Assembly (NCBI GenBank): GCA_937872125.1
Contig: CALMNY010000519.1
Coordinates: forward strand, 1-9,709
Length of the DNA: 9,709 nt
Source of the DNA: an uncultured Candidatus Competibacteraceae bacterium
Lineage (GTDB): Bacteria > Pseudomonadota > Gammaproteobacteria > Competibacterales > Competibacteraceae
Reading direction: 5' to 3'
Shown: positions 1-8,646 of the stretch, one piece after another
Numbering within the stretch: the first letter of the stretch is position 1
How the letters are laid out: each line of letters starts with the position of its first letter
Notes under the pieces: model-generated
Databases searched by the model: none
What the model saw: the letters and a program-made list of their open reading frames with translations, nothing else
Told to the model about the DNA's origin: nothing
Translations under genes and position numbers: made by a program

Positions 1-306
1 CTTGAAACGATCTTCCAGGCGGAAGAAGGCACGCCTGAAGCCGATGAGCGGGAGATACTGGTCACGTTGATCGAAGCCTACGAGAACCGGCATTACCCCA
101 TCGGCCCGGCGGACCCGGTGGAAGCGATTAAATTCCGCATGGAACAACGGGGGCTTACGCCGCGTGATCTTGAAGTCTATATCGGTCCAAGCGGTCGCGT
201 GTCCGAGGTGCTGAACCGCAAGAGATCCCTGAGCCTGCGCATGGTCAAACGCCTGCACGACGGTCTCCACATCCCCTACGAGAGCCTGTTAAGCAGGGTC
301 GCGTGA
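1..306 (+). CDS. higA: HigA-type antitoxin / HTH transcriptional regulator, 5' end missing
   Basis: The reading frame is open from the first base and ends at TGA 304-306, giving 101 residues of the C-terminal part. It matches the HigA antitoxin family with a Cro/C1-type helix-turn-helix (COG5499 type). The signs are a run containing AYENRHYPI, then DPVEAIKFRMEQRGLTPRDL, then SGRVSEVLNRKRSLSL and a final LHxGLxIPYESLL helix. The HTH lies at about residues 50-75 of the visible part. Family members usually have about 20 more residues at the N terminus, so the true start is just outside the window; the in-frame TTG at 67 is not a credible start because family sequence precedes it. In such systems the RelE-like mRNA interferase HigB is normally encoded just upstream, and HigA binds HigB and represses the operon. 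The toxin gene itself cannot be seen here. Confidence 0.85.
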   Translation, partial: LETIFQAEEGTPEADEREILVTLIEAYENRHYPIGPADPVEAIKFRMEQRGLTPRDLEVYIGPSGRVSEVLNRKRSLSLRMVKRLHDGLHIPYESLLSRVA

Positions 307-389
307 GTGCCTGGCTACCCGCCATACGGTTGCCGTCCGGGAGCCGCCGAGGCGCTGGGCATCAGTCGCCCTCATTTCTGGATCCCTCC

Positions 390-1466
390 CTATTCACCTG
401 ACCGTTCCTGCTCCCCGTGCGAGGGTGGCAGGCCATACCACGCCCCCCGTCCCTGGCCGCGCCGGGCCAGCAGGCCGCGCTTGACCAGTTCGCCAAGTCT
501 CGCCTTGACGGTCGGGCGCGGCGCACCGGTCAGTTTTTCAGCTTGACCGGTGGTGATTCGCCCTGCGGCGCGCGCCTGTTCCAGTATCGCCAAGGCGTCG
601 GGGCGCAAATCCTCCCACGATGGCGCGCGGGCAATCTTCGCCGCCAGCCGATCCTTCTGCCGCTTTAGCGACCGTAGAAAGAACAGCAGCCACGGTTCCC
701 AGTCGGGCGCATCGCTGTCCAGCGTTCCCTGCGTGCGCCGCAACGCCAGGTAATAGCTGTCCTTGTTGTGCTCGACGATGCTTTCCAGCGAACTGAACGG
801 CACGTAGGCATAGTCGGATTGCAGCAGGAGCAGGGTCGTGAGTACCCGCGACAATCGTCCGTTGCCATCCTGAAAGGGATGGATAGCCAGGAATTCCACC
901 ACAAACATCCCGATCACCAGGAGCGGGTGCAAGCTGGCGTCGCTCAAACTCTCGCGGGTCCACACCAACAGTTCCTGCATCCGCAGCGGCGTATCGAAGG
1001 GTGAGGCCGTGGCGAAGATGGTGCCCAAACTTTCACCGGTGGGTCCAAAGGCTTCCACATGATTCGGCAGCTTCTTGTATTCCCCTCGATGCCGCTCATC
1101 CTTGCTGGCGTACCGCAGCAGCATGGTGTGAAGCTGCTTGACGTAGTTTTCGGTTAAGGCAATCGCCATATGGCTCTCGAAAATGGCGTCCATCACTTCG
1201 GCATAGCCGGCTACTTCCTGTTCGTCGCGGCTGATGAAGGCGGTTTGGCCCAACCGCCCGAGCAGCGCTTCAACCTCGCGATCCGACAGACTGGCGCCCT
1301 CAATGCGGGTGGAAGAGCCGATGCTCTCAATCGTGGCGACGCGCCGCAGGACAGCCAATCGTTCCGGCGCAAGCGCGGTCATGGCTCGCCAAGCGCCCTT
1401 GAATTCGTCAATTCCGGCGATCAGCCGGAGTATTTCCGGGGTGATTTGGAGGGATGCGGTTTTCAT
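390..1466 (-). CDS. Fic family protein (class II, self-inhibited) with C-terminal winged helix
   Basis: This encodes 358 residues starting at ATG 1466-1464. The Fic core motif HPFQDGNGRLSR is intact at residues 196-207. It supplies the catalytic His196 and the anion-binding glycines and arginine used by Fic enzymes to transfer AMP from ATP to a target hydroxyl. An inhibitory-helix motif of the form [S/T]xxxE[G/N] is visible at residues 52-57 (STRIEG), N-terminal to the core. That places the protein in class II, where the glutamate (E56) blocks productive ATP binding until it is relieved. Residues about 290-346 form a winged-helix DNA-binding domain (TGQAEKLTGAPRPTVKARL, then a GLLARRGQGRG wing). 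This is a common layout for standalone bacterial Fic proteins of unknown target. It lies 76 bases downstream of the permease gene on the same strand and is convergent with the antitoxin gene. No clear Shine-Dalgarno precedes the start. The AMP-transfer activity is inferred from the motif; the substrate is unknown. Confidence 0.9.
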   Translation of the reverse strand: MKTASLQITPEILRLIAGIDEFKGAWRAMTALAPERLAVLRRVATIESIGSSTRIEGASLSDREVEALLGRLGQTAFISRDEQEVAGYAEVMDAIFESHMAIALTENYVKQLHTMLLRYASKDERHRGEYKKLPNHVEAFGPTGESLGTIFATASPFDTPLRMQELLVWTRESLSDASLHPLLVIGMFVVEFLAIHPFQDGNGRLSRVLTTLLLLQSDYAYVPFSSLESIVEHNKDSYYLALRRTQGTLDSDAPDWEPWLLFFLRSLKRQKDRLAAKIARAPSWEDLRPDALAILEQARAAGRITTGQAEKLTGAPRPTVKARLGELVKRGLLARRGQGRGAWYGLPPSHGEQERSGE

Positions 1467-1542
1467 CAGCGAGCCATTTTTCTATCCATAGCCATCCAGA
1501 AATAGCCAATGATATCCATTTGAGAACCGCCTGGCTGGAGTT

Positions 1543-2370
1543 TCAGCCAACCGCCAGCCTGACCAACATAAACACCGCCACCGCCGCGATCATCCCGGCG
1601 AACAGCTTTTGCAGAGTGGGGCCGGCGATGCGTCGGCCTACTCCGATGCCCAGCGCCATGCCCCCCAATCCGCCGCCGACGAAGCCCGCCGTCAATTCCA
1701 GATTCAGCCAGGCGCCAGCCAGAAGATGGGAGGCGAAGCCCAGCGCACTGATGATGGCGATCACCCACAGCGAGGTCGCCACCGCCCGCCGCATCGGCAA
1801 GGAGGCGACCAGGACCAGCGCCGGGACGATCAAAAAGCCGCCGCCGACGCCAAATAAGCCGGACAACAAGCCAGTGGCGGACCCCGTCAGCGCCAGCCGC
1901 ACTGCGCAGCGCGAGGTAAAACGCAGTTGGCCGCTGGGATCATAGCGGCAGGCGGGACCGGCGGTATCGGCATCCCCATCGCCGCCGGCACGGATGATGC
2001 GGGTTTCCTCCGGGCGACGGCTGGCCTGCCGCCACATCCGCGTCGCTACCGCCAGCATGAGTAGCGCGAATCCGGCCAGGAGCGCCGTTGCGGGAAATCT
2101 GGAGTTCAGCCACGCGCCCAGCGGCGCCCCAAGAATCCCGGACAGACCGAAAATCACGGCGGTCCGCAATTCGGCCTCGCCGCCGCGCAGCCGCGCTAAT
2201 CCGCCGCCCAGCGCGGTCATTCCCACCGCCGCCAGCGAAGTCACCACCGCCTCGTGCACGGACGCGCCCAGACCATAGACCAGCAGCGGCACGGCGAAGA
2301 TCGAACCGCCGCCGCCGGTCAGGCCCAGCGCGAAACCCACGATCAGGCCAAACAGCAGGCTGAGCATCAT
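1543..2370 (-). CDS. TauE/SafE-family sulfite/organosulfur exporter-like permease
   Basis: This 275-residue, strongly hydrophobic protein has the internal two-fold repeat typical of the TauE/SafE (former DUF81) family. A glycine-rich signature, GLTGGGGSIFAVPLLV, sits at residues 16-31, and its repeat, GLFGVGGGFLIVPALV, at 171-186. Each half carries about four membrane segments, joined by a hydrophilic, charged loop at about residues 112-155. It is expected in the inner membrane; family members have been linked to export of sulfite, sulfoacetate or related sulfur compounds, but the substrate of this one cannot be read from sequence. The gene begins with two consecutive ATG codons (2370-2365), preceded by only a weak ribosome-binding site. 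It lies 16 bases past the U-tract of the icd terminator. A perfect 6-bp inverted repeat (1532-1537 with 1544-1549) spans the stop codon without a following U-run. Confidence 0.88.
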   Translation of the reverse strand: MMLSLLFGLIVGFALGLTGGGGSIFAVPLLVYGLGASVHEAVVTSLAAVGMTALGGGLARLRGGEAELRTAVIFGLSGILGAPLGAWLNSRFPATALLAGFALLMLAVATRMWRQASRRPEETRIIRAGGDGDADTAGPACRYDPSGQLRFTSRCAVRLALTGSATGLLSGLFGVGGGFLIVPALVLVASLPMRRAVATSLWVIAIISALGFASHLLAGAWLNLELTAGFVGGGLGGMALGIGVGRRIAGPTLQKLFAGMIAAVAVFMLVRLAVG

Positions 2371-2385
2371 CTTGTTTTAGCTCAA

Positions 2386-2438
2386 TAAAAAAGCGGCGCT
2401 CCCGCCCGACCCCCACAGGTCATGACGGGAACGCCGCT
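2386..2438 (-). terminator. Rho-independent terminator of the icd-CBS gene
   Basis: On the minus strand the arms at 2438-2424 and 2406-2392 form a 15-base-pair stem. Thirteen pairs are Watson-Crick and two are U-G, and the loop is about 17 bases. The stem is followed directly by a run of U (plus-strand A at 2387-2392). The two mismatches seen on the plus strand become G-U pairs only in minus-strand RNA, which fixes the direction. It begins 28 bases beyond the icd stop codon. Confidence 0.85.
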
Positions 2439-2466
2439 GTCGGTTCCGGCATCAGCCGGCTGAGGA

Positions 2467-4233
<1,767 letters not shown>

Positions 4234-4409
4234 GAACCCTCCTGCTCGTTGTGATTTTCCACCGGGAGATTGAAGCGTAGAGCGCGTGGTGGTGGGCTTG
4301 GGGAAAACGCCGCGCCCGGCGCAAAAAACGCGGGTTAAACTACACGCAAACCCCCTTTTTGTCCATGATGAGCGGTGGACACCCCTTCATCCACGAGCAT
4401 GATATCGCC
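4234..4409. promoter_or_regulatory. Divergent intergenic region between icd-CBS and oxyR
   Basis: These 176 bases separate two divergently read genes and must hold the promoters of both unless transcription enters from elsewhere. I could not pick a convincing -35/-10 pair on either strand. A small GC-rich hairpin (4308-4312 with 4317-4321, loop of four) is present. It has an A-run on one side and four A bases on the other, so it is too short to call a terminator. An A/T-containing stretch at about 4323-4360 is the likeliest place for oxyR promoter elements. The promoter location is inferred from layout only. Confidence 0.4.
4238..4243 (-). promoter_or_regulatory. Strong Shine-Dalgarno of icd
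   Basis: The plus-strand cctcct reads AGGAGG on the minus strand, four bases before the ATG at 4233-4231. It is the clearest ribosome-binding site in the window. It fixes the icd start and rules out the longer overlapping frames that begin upstream of it. Confidence 0.75.
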
Positions 4410-5339
4410 ATGACTCTGAACGAATTACGCTACATCGTCGCCGTGGCCCGCGAGCGGCATTTTGGCCGCGCCGCCGAGTCTTGCCACATCAGCCAGCCCA
4501 CCCTGAGCGTGGCGGTGCGCAAGCTGGAGGAGGAACTGGGCGTGGCTCTGTTCGAGCGCGGCGCCGGCGAGGTGGCGGTGACGCCCATCGGCCGGCGCAT
4601 CGTCGAGCAGGCTCGGCGGGTGCTGGACGAAGCGGCGGTCATCCGCCAACTGGCCGCCCAGGGTCAGGACGAACTGGCCGGGATGGTGCGGCTGGGGGTG
4701 ATCTACACCATCGGGCCGTATCTGTTGCCGCACCTGATTCCCCGCCTGCACCGCCGCGCCCCGCACATGCCGTTGCAGATCGAGGAGAACTACACGGCGG
4801 TGCTGAGCGAGCGGCTCAAGGACGGCGATCTGGATGTCCTGATCCTGTCGCTGCCGTTCGCCGAGGCGGGGATTCTGACCCAGCCGGTGTATGAAGAACC
4901 GTTCGTGGTGTTGATACCCACCGGCCATCCGCTGGAGCAAGCGACGGTGATTGATTCAGCCACCCTGGCTCAACAGGAGTTGCTGCTGCTGGGACCGGGC
5001 CACTGTTTCCGCGATCAGGTGCTGCGGTTCTGCCCGGAGTGCAACCAGTTGAGCGTGGCGTCGGACAACATGCAGCGCACGCTGGAGGGCAGCTCGCTGG
5101 AAACCATCCGGCTGATGGTGGCGACCGGGATGGGCGTCACCGTGCTGCCCTACACCTCGGTCAGCGGCTATGCCCACGCCAGCGACCTGCTCAGCGTCCG
5201 GCCGTTTGCCGACCCGGCCCCGACCCGGATAGTCGCGCTGGCCTGGCGCAAGAGTTTCCCGCGCGGCGCAGTCATTCCCCTGCTGGCCGCCGCCATCCGC
5301 GCCTGCCCGCTGGGCGAGGCGGTACGGACGGTGGAGTGA
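4410..5339 (+). CDS. oxyR: OxyR-like LysR-family peroxide-sensing transcriptional regulator
   Basis: This encodes 309 residues from ATG 4410. The LysR helix-turn-helix is at about residues 18-38 (GRAAESCHISQPTLSVAVRK), followed by the linker helix and a substrate-binding-type effector domain. Two cysteines sit in GHC199FRDQVLRFC208, exactly at E. coli OxyR C199 and C208, the pair that forms the peroxide-sensing disulfide; T100 in the YTIGPY stretch is also kept. This exact register is the main reason for choosing ATG 4410 over the upstream in-frame TTG 4359, ATG 4365 or ATG 4368, which would add 14-17 non-conserved residues. No strong Shine-Dalgarno is seen. It is expected to activate antioxidant genes such as catalase or peroxiredoxin on oxidation. 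No such target gene is in the window, and icd lies divergently upstream. A third cysteine at 211 is unusual next to the pair. Confidence 0.93.
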   Translation: MTLNELRYIVAVARERHFGRAAESCHISQPTLSVAVRKLEEELGVALFERGAGEVAVTPIGRRIVEQARRVLDEAAVIRQLAAQGQDELAGMVRLGVIYTIGPYLLPHLIPRLHRRAPHMPLQIEENYTAVLSERLKDGDLDVLILSLPFAEAGILTQPVYEEPFVVLIPTGHPLEQATVIDSATLAQQELLLLGPGHCFRDQVLRFCPECNQLSVASDNMQRTLEGSSLETIRLMVATGMGVTVLPYTSVSGYAHASDLLSVRPFADPAPTRIVALAWRKSFPRGAVIPLLAAAIRACPLGEAVRTVE

Positions 5340-5381
5340 TTCAATTTCCCTACCGCAAAGGGGAGGGTGGGTGGCAGGGAG

Positions 5382-6596
5382 TCAAGACCACAGCCGGACG
5401 GTGAAGTTATGCTCGGTGGCGAGCAAATCCGGCTCGGTGCCGTTGTGGGCGCGCATGCCGGGGATGATCTTGTGACGAATGTCCATGCCGCGAAAATCCA
5501 CATAGCGATAATCGCGCAGCACGTTCACCAGCGTCTGGTTGCGGGCGTAGCGGAACCCGGCCTTCAGCGCCTCTACGGTCGCCGAGTTTGGTAAACGGCC
5601 TGGACTGGTCACTTCCAGCCGGTCGGCATACACCGCCAGCAGAATATCGGCCCCGACCACGGCGTAGTCGCGGTGCGCCACAGCGTTGACGATCACCTCC
5701 CGCAACACCGCAACTGGATAGGCGGGCCGATCCTCGCGTCGCGCCCCGACCAGGTGCGCGCCGGGTTCGGTGTTGCGATTGATAAAATCCAGCGCCTGCT
5801 CGATCAGGCCGATTTCGACCAGATCCCCGTTCTCGGCCAGCAGCGGCAAAATCGGTGCTTTCAGGTCCTGATCGGCGCGCACGGCGTAATCGGGTTCCGT
5901 GCCGGCGTAGGCGATGGCGCGAATGCCGGCCTGCGGGAGAAAACGCCGGGGTTGGCGCCCGAACAGCAGAAGCCCATCAATCGTCGGGACGGCAAGATCA
6001 CCGGCGCTGGTCATCAGTTCCAGATTGATCAGCAACCGTTGCCAGCCGGCGGGGTCATCATCGTTAGGGTGATCCTGTCCCAGCACATGGGCGAAGTAGT
6101 TTTTCAACCGGCGTCGGTCGAGATCGGCCAGCGTTGCGCCCGGCGCCGGCTTGGCGCCGTAATGAAGGCGTCCGGAATCCTGAAACATCCGCTCCAGTTC
6201 ATCGCGGCTGGCCTCGCGCGAAGTGCTGCCAACCCGGATGAAGTAGGTCCGCCGATGATGGTGAACGCGCGCATACGGCTTGCTTGGCCCCGGCAGGACC
6301 CGCACGATTGCCACATCCTTGCCGGGTTCCACTTCCCGATGCAGTTCGTAGTAGGGAATGAGCGGCGGCTCGATCTTGACCCGGCACAGTTCCATCACCC
6401 ATTCCTCCAGATTGGCGCGGGTCACGCCGGCGATGGCGCCATCATCGGCCACGCCCAACAGCACCATGCCGCCCATGAAGTTGGCGAAGCCGACGATTTC
6501 CCGCGCCAGATCGGTGTTATCCACGGCATCGAGCTTGAACTCGACACCGGAGTTTTCACCATTGTGAATCAGATCAAGCAATTCCGCCTTTTGCAT
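5382..6596 (-). CDS. AlbA_2 (Schlafen-type) / GHKL ATP-binding protein, putative transcriptional regulator
   Basis: Numbering is for the 404-residue product from ATG 6596. Residues about 5-130 are an AlbA_2 (Schlafen AlbA, divergent AAA_4) domain, with GVEFK at 17-21, the FANFMGGMVLLGVADDG core at about 37-53 and a YFIRVGSTSREA segment near 118-129. Residues about 285-404 are a GHKL-type ATPase domain (HATPase_c_4), with the N-box REVIVNAVAHRDY (299-311) and DRLEVTSPGRLP (325-336). This is the COG2865 architecture often labelled 'transcriptional regulator' or, misleadingly, RecG-like. Many members continue into a winged helix after the ATPase domain; this one stops at TVRLWS, so it is a short form. 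An in-frame GTG at 6611 would add five residues and overlap the stop codon of the preceding ORF. I prefer the ATG because the family N terminus starts there, but neither has a good ribosome-binding site. The role is unknown; relatives occur in accessory and defence contexts. Confidence 0.85.
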   Translation of the reverse strand: MQKAELLDLIHNGENSGVEFKLDAVDNTDLAREIVGFANFMGGMVLLGVADDGAIAGVTRANLEEWVMELCRVKIEPPLIPYYELHREVEPGKDVAIVRVLPGPSKPYARVHHHRRTYFIRVGSTSREASRDELERMFQDSGRLHYGAKPAPGATLADLDRRRLKNYFAHVLGQDHPNDDDPAGWQRLLINLELMTSAGDLAVPTIDGLLLFGRQPRRFLPQAGIRAIAYAGTEPDYAVRADQDLKAPILPLLAENGDLVEIGLIEQALDFINRNTEPGAHLVGARREDRPAYPVAVLREVIVNAVAHRDYAVVGADILLAVYADRLEVTSPGRLPNSATVEALKAGFRYARNQTLVNVLRDYRYVDFRGMDIRHKIIPGMRAHNGTEPDLLATEHNFTVRLWS

Positions 6597-6607
6597 GGCT
6601 ATGCAAC

Positions 6608-6916
6608 TCACTCGTCAGCGTCATTATCAACATCATCGTCTTCGACTGTAATATCAATAATTGAATTCGTTCCTCTATAAAGAATATGTTCTTGTATCTG
6701 ATCAATATTATCCTTGAGTTCTGCTCGGCGAGCGGGCATCAGAAAACAGGCCAGGTTTGGCATCGCGGCCCAAGAGGGCAGCCCCTCGCGATAGTAAGGC
6801 AGGAGTCGGCGCAGCAGCGTCCAGGAGGGTTGAATCGGTTCGTCGGCGCTGGCGAGTGGCGGCGGAACGGTTGGGGCGGCGCGGGTAGCGCCCGGCAATG
6901 GAATGAAATCCAGCAC
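6608..6916 (-). CDS. Unrecognised 102-aa protein with acidic C-terminal tail
   Basis: I do not recognise a family. The ORF starts at GTG 6916, with a GGAG six bases upstream, and ends at TGA 6610-6608, just before the AlbA_2 gene. The product has a proline/alanine-rich N terminus (residues about 5-30), a basic-hydrophobic middle (SWTLLRRLLPYYREGL) and a helix-prone segment around ELKDNIDQIQEHIL. It ends in a very acidic tail of about 15 residues (VEDDDVDNDADE). Base composition changes sharply inside it: by hand count 6621-6720 is 29 of 100 G+C, while the 5' half resembles the GC-rich neighbours. Codons in the 3' half (AGA, ATT, GAT, AAT) also differ. It begins 30 bases after purK in the same frame, so it is probably in the same transcript. 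It may be a real partner gene of the ATPase, a chimera made by insertion, or partly an AT-rich promoter region that happens to stay open. Confidence 0.45.
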   Translation of the reverse strand: MLDFIPLPGATRAAPTVPPPLASADEPIQPSWTLLRRLLPYYREGLPSWAAMPNLACFLMPARRAELKDNIDQIQEHILYRGTNSIIDITVEDDDVDNDADE

Positions 6917-6946
6917 GCCCGGCTCCGCAGACGGCTGGAATCGCGA

Positions 6947-8050
6947 TCAGCCGAACTCGTCTGGCCCGAACCCCACCAGCGGCAGCAATCGTTTCAGCCC
7001 TTCCGTCAGCGCTTGAGGATCGTCCGTTCGCAGGGTGAGATGTCCCACCTTGCGGCCGGGGCGAGGAGCCTTGCCGTAGGCGTGGTAATGGGTCCCGGCG
7101 ACCGCCAGCGCCGCTGCTCGGTCCGGCATCGCGCCGATGCAGTTCACCATCGCTGAATGACCGACGGCAGCGGTCGAACCCAGCGGCAGCCCCAGAATCG
7201 CCCGCAAGTGGTTCTCGAACTGGCTGGTTTCCGCGCCCTCAATGGTCCAGTGCCCGGAATTGTGAACGCGCGGGGCGATTTCGTTAGCGGTCAGATGACC
7301 GTCCTGGACGAAGAACTCGACCGCCAGCAGGCCGACATAATTCAGCCGGTCCAGCAGCCGGCGGGTGTAGTCCCACCCCTCCTGTTCCAGTTCCGGCGCG
7401 GAACAGGGCGCCCGCGACAGCCGCAGAATGCCATCGCGATGGTGGTTTTCCACCAACGGATAGAATTTGGTTGCACCGTCGCGGCCCCGCACCGCCAGCA
7501 CCGAGACTTCTCGCTCGAACGGCACGAAGCTCTCCAGGATCAACGGCGCACCGCCCAGCGCCCGCCAGGCCGGTTCAACGTCTTCCGGCGTGCGGAGAAC
7601 CCGCTGGCCCTTACCGTCATAGCCCAGCCGGCGGGTTTTCAACACCGCCGGCAGTTCCACCCGCACCACGGCCCCGCGCAGTTCCTCCAGACTGGCCACG
7701 GTGGCGAAAGTCGGGGTGGGAATGCCCAGCTCCCAGAACAGGGTTTTTTCCGTAACCCGGTCCTGCGCCGCCGCCAGCGCGCCGGGTGGGGGATAGACCG
7801 CCACCTGCCGCTCCAGCGCCAGGGCGGCGGTCGCCGGCACGTTCTCGAAATCGAAGGTCACCACCTCGGCCCAGTCGGCCAGTTGTTCCAGCCGAGCCTC
7901 GGCGTCGTAATCGCCCCGGAGCAGCGTCGCCACCTGGCCGGCGCAGGCGTCGGCGGCGGGATCGAGCACCTGAAAGCGCAGATTGAGCGGATAGCCAGCC
8001 AGCGCCAGCATCCGCGCCAGTTGGCCGCCGCCGACGATGCCGACGTTCAT
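6947..8050 (-). CDS. purK: N5-carboxyaminoimidazole ribonucleotide synthase (PurK)
   Basis: PurK is an ATP-grasp enzyme that converts AIR, ATP and bicarbonate to N5-CAIR in de novo purine synthesis in the cytoplasm. The 367-residue protein has the expected length. Visible signatures are the N-terminal GGGQLARM loop (7-14), TFDFENVP (65-72), the ATP-grasp lysine region [13 protein letters not shown] (137-149) and FEREVSV (178-184). The strongly diagnostic [17 protein letters not shown] (256-272) carries the metal- and phosphate-binding residues. The ATG (8050-8048) overlaps the purE stop as ATGA, the usual arrangement for translational coupling, with a GGAG nine bases upstream inside purE. It passes its product directly to PurE. 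Nothing suggests truncation or loss of key residues. Confidence 0.97.
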   Translation of the reverse strand: MNVGIVGGGQLARMLALAGYPLNLRFQVLDPAADACAGQVATLLRGDYDAEARLEQLADWAEVVTFDFENVPATAALALERQVAVYPPPGALAAAQDRVTEKTLFWELGIPTPTFATVASLEELRGAVVRVELPAVLKTRRLGYDGKGQRVLRTPEDVEPAWRALGGAPLILESFVPFEREVSVLAVRGRDGATKFYPLVENHHRDGILRLSRAPCSAPELEQEGWDYTRRLLDRLNYVGLLAVEFFVQDGHLTANEIAPRVHNSGHWTIEGAETSQFENHLRAILGLPLGSTAAVGHSAMVNCIGAMPDRAAALAVAGTHYHAYGKAPRPGRKVGHLTLRTDDPQALTEGLKRLLPLVGFGPDEFG

Positions 8051-8544
8051 GACCGGACGCTCCGGGGGTCGGGTTGGCTGAGAACGTTGGCGGTCTGATG
8101 GGCGCGGAACGCCCGCACTGCATCACGAATCAGCGGGTACTTGTTGCCGAGCAGAGCGGCAGCCAGCAGGGCGGCATTGATCGCACCGGCCTTGCCGATG
8201 GCGAGCGTACCGACCGGGATGCCGCCCGGCATCTGTACGATGGACAGCAGCGAATCCAGGCCGTTGAGCGCCTGCGATTGCACCGGCACACCCAGCACCG
8301 GCAGCACGGTCTTGGCCGCGACCATGCCTGGCAGATGCGCGGCGCCGCCGGCCCCGGCGATGATGACCTCCAGCCCGCGCGCTTCGGCGCTGGCCGCGTA
8401 CTCGAACAGCAGGTCGGGGGTGCGGTGAGCCGACACTACCCGGACTTCGTGGGGCACGCCCAGCGCGTCCAGGGTGTTCGCCGCGTGTTCCAGAGTGCTC
8501 CAGTCGGAAGTGGAGCCCATGATCAAGCCAACCAGTGGATTCAT
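8047..8544 (-). CDS. purE: N5-carboxyaminoimidazole ribonucleotide mutase, class I PurE
   Basis: PurE moves the carboxylate of N5-CAIR to C4, giving CAIR, and works as a pair with PurK. The 165-residue form from ATG 8544 carries the MGSTSDW phosphate-binding motif (9-15) and VSAHRTP (37-43). H40 corresponds to catalytic H45 of E. coli PurE. It also has [17 protein letters not shown] (63-79), [20 protein letters not shown] (101-120) and NPDP-like QPDPR near the end. Together with an adjacent purK these mark the bacterial class I mutase rather than the class II AIR carboxylase. An in-frame TTG at 8559 would add MNAIL, but PurE proteins usually begin only a few residues before the first beta strand, and no ribosome-binding site favours the longer form. 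It overlaps purK by four bases and is likely first, or second after the 81-aa ORF, in the transcript. Confidence 0.96.
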   Translation of the reverse strand: MNPLVGLIMGSTSDWSTLEHAANTLDALGVPHEVRVVSAHRTPDLLFEYAASAEARGLEVIIAGAGGAAHLPGMVAAKTVLPVLGVPVQSQALNGLDSLLSIVQMPGGIPVGTLAIGKAGAINAALLAAALLGNKYPLIRDAVRAFRAHQTANVLSQPDPRSVRS

Positions 8545-8596
8545 AAGTATCGCATTCAATCCAGATTAGGGACGATTTCGCTATCGCGTAGGGTTT

Positions 8597-8602
8597 ATTA
8601 TG
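8597..8602 (-). promoter_or_regulatory. Possible -10 element for purE-purK
   Basis: On the minus strand this reads CATAAT, five of six matches to the sigma-70 -10 consensus, about 50 bases before the purE ATG. No good -35 hexamer lies 16-18 bases upstream, where the sequence is GC-rich (GATGCC). I also looked for a PurR-type operator in this gap and found none that fits. It is a tentative site only. Confidence 0.25.
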
Positions 8603-8646
8603 CCCCGGTAGCCGCGCGCCGGCATCTGTTTTCGTGACACTACGCG

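Noticed and set aside
1467..1542. Short direct repeats (GGCTAT twice, TGGAT three times) between the permease and fic genes
   Set aside because: The units are five to six bases with irregular spacing, which is expected by chance in such a stretch; no array or operator logic is evident.
4308..4322. A small GC-rich hairpin in the icd-oxyR gap as a terminator
   Set aside because: The stem has only five pairs, and minus-strand RNA follows it with four U then C. It is too weak to support a call.
5340..5381. A bidirectional terminator between convergent oxyR and the AlbA_2 gene
   Set aside because: Only about a four-base-pair stem (CCCT with AGGG) could be found, and no U-run follows on either strand.
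5673..6680. A 335-codon plus-strand open frame antisense to the AlbA_2 gene
   Set aside because: It is a shadow of the real minus-strand gene: no recognisable domain, no ribosome-binding site, and it depends on the high GC of the opposite strand.
7157..8098. A 313-codon plus-strand open frame antisense to purK
   Set aside because: It lies wholly opposite purK, which has unmistakable ATP-grasp motifs. The antisense product is Gln/Arg/His-rich and unrecognisable.
8560..8646. A PurR-type operator upstream of purE
   Set aside because: The nearest candidate (ACGCGATAGCGAAATCGT on the minus strand) has the wrong spacing and breaks the palindrome of the known operator.
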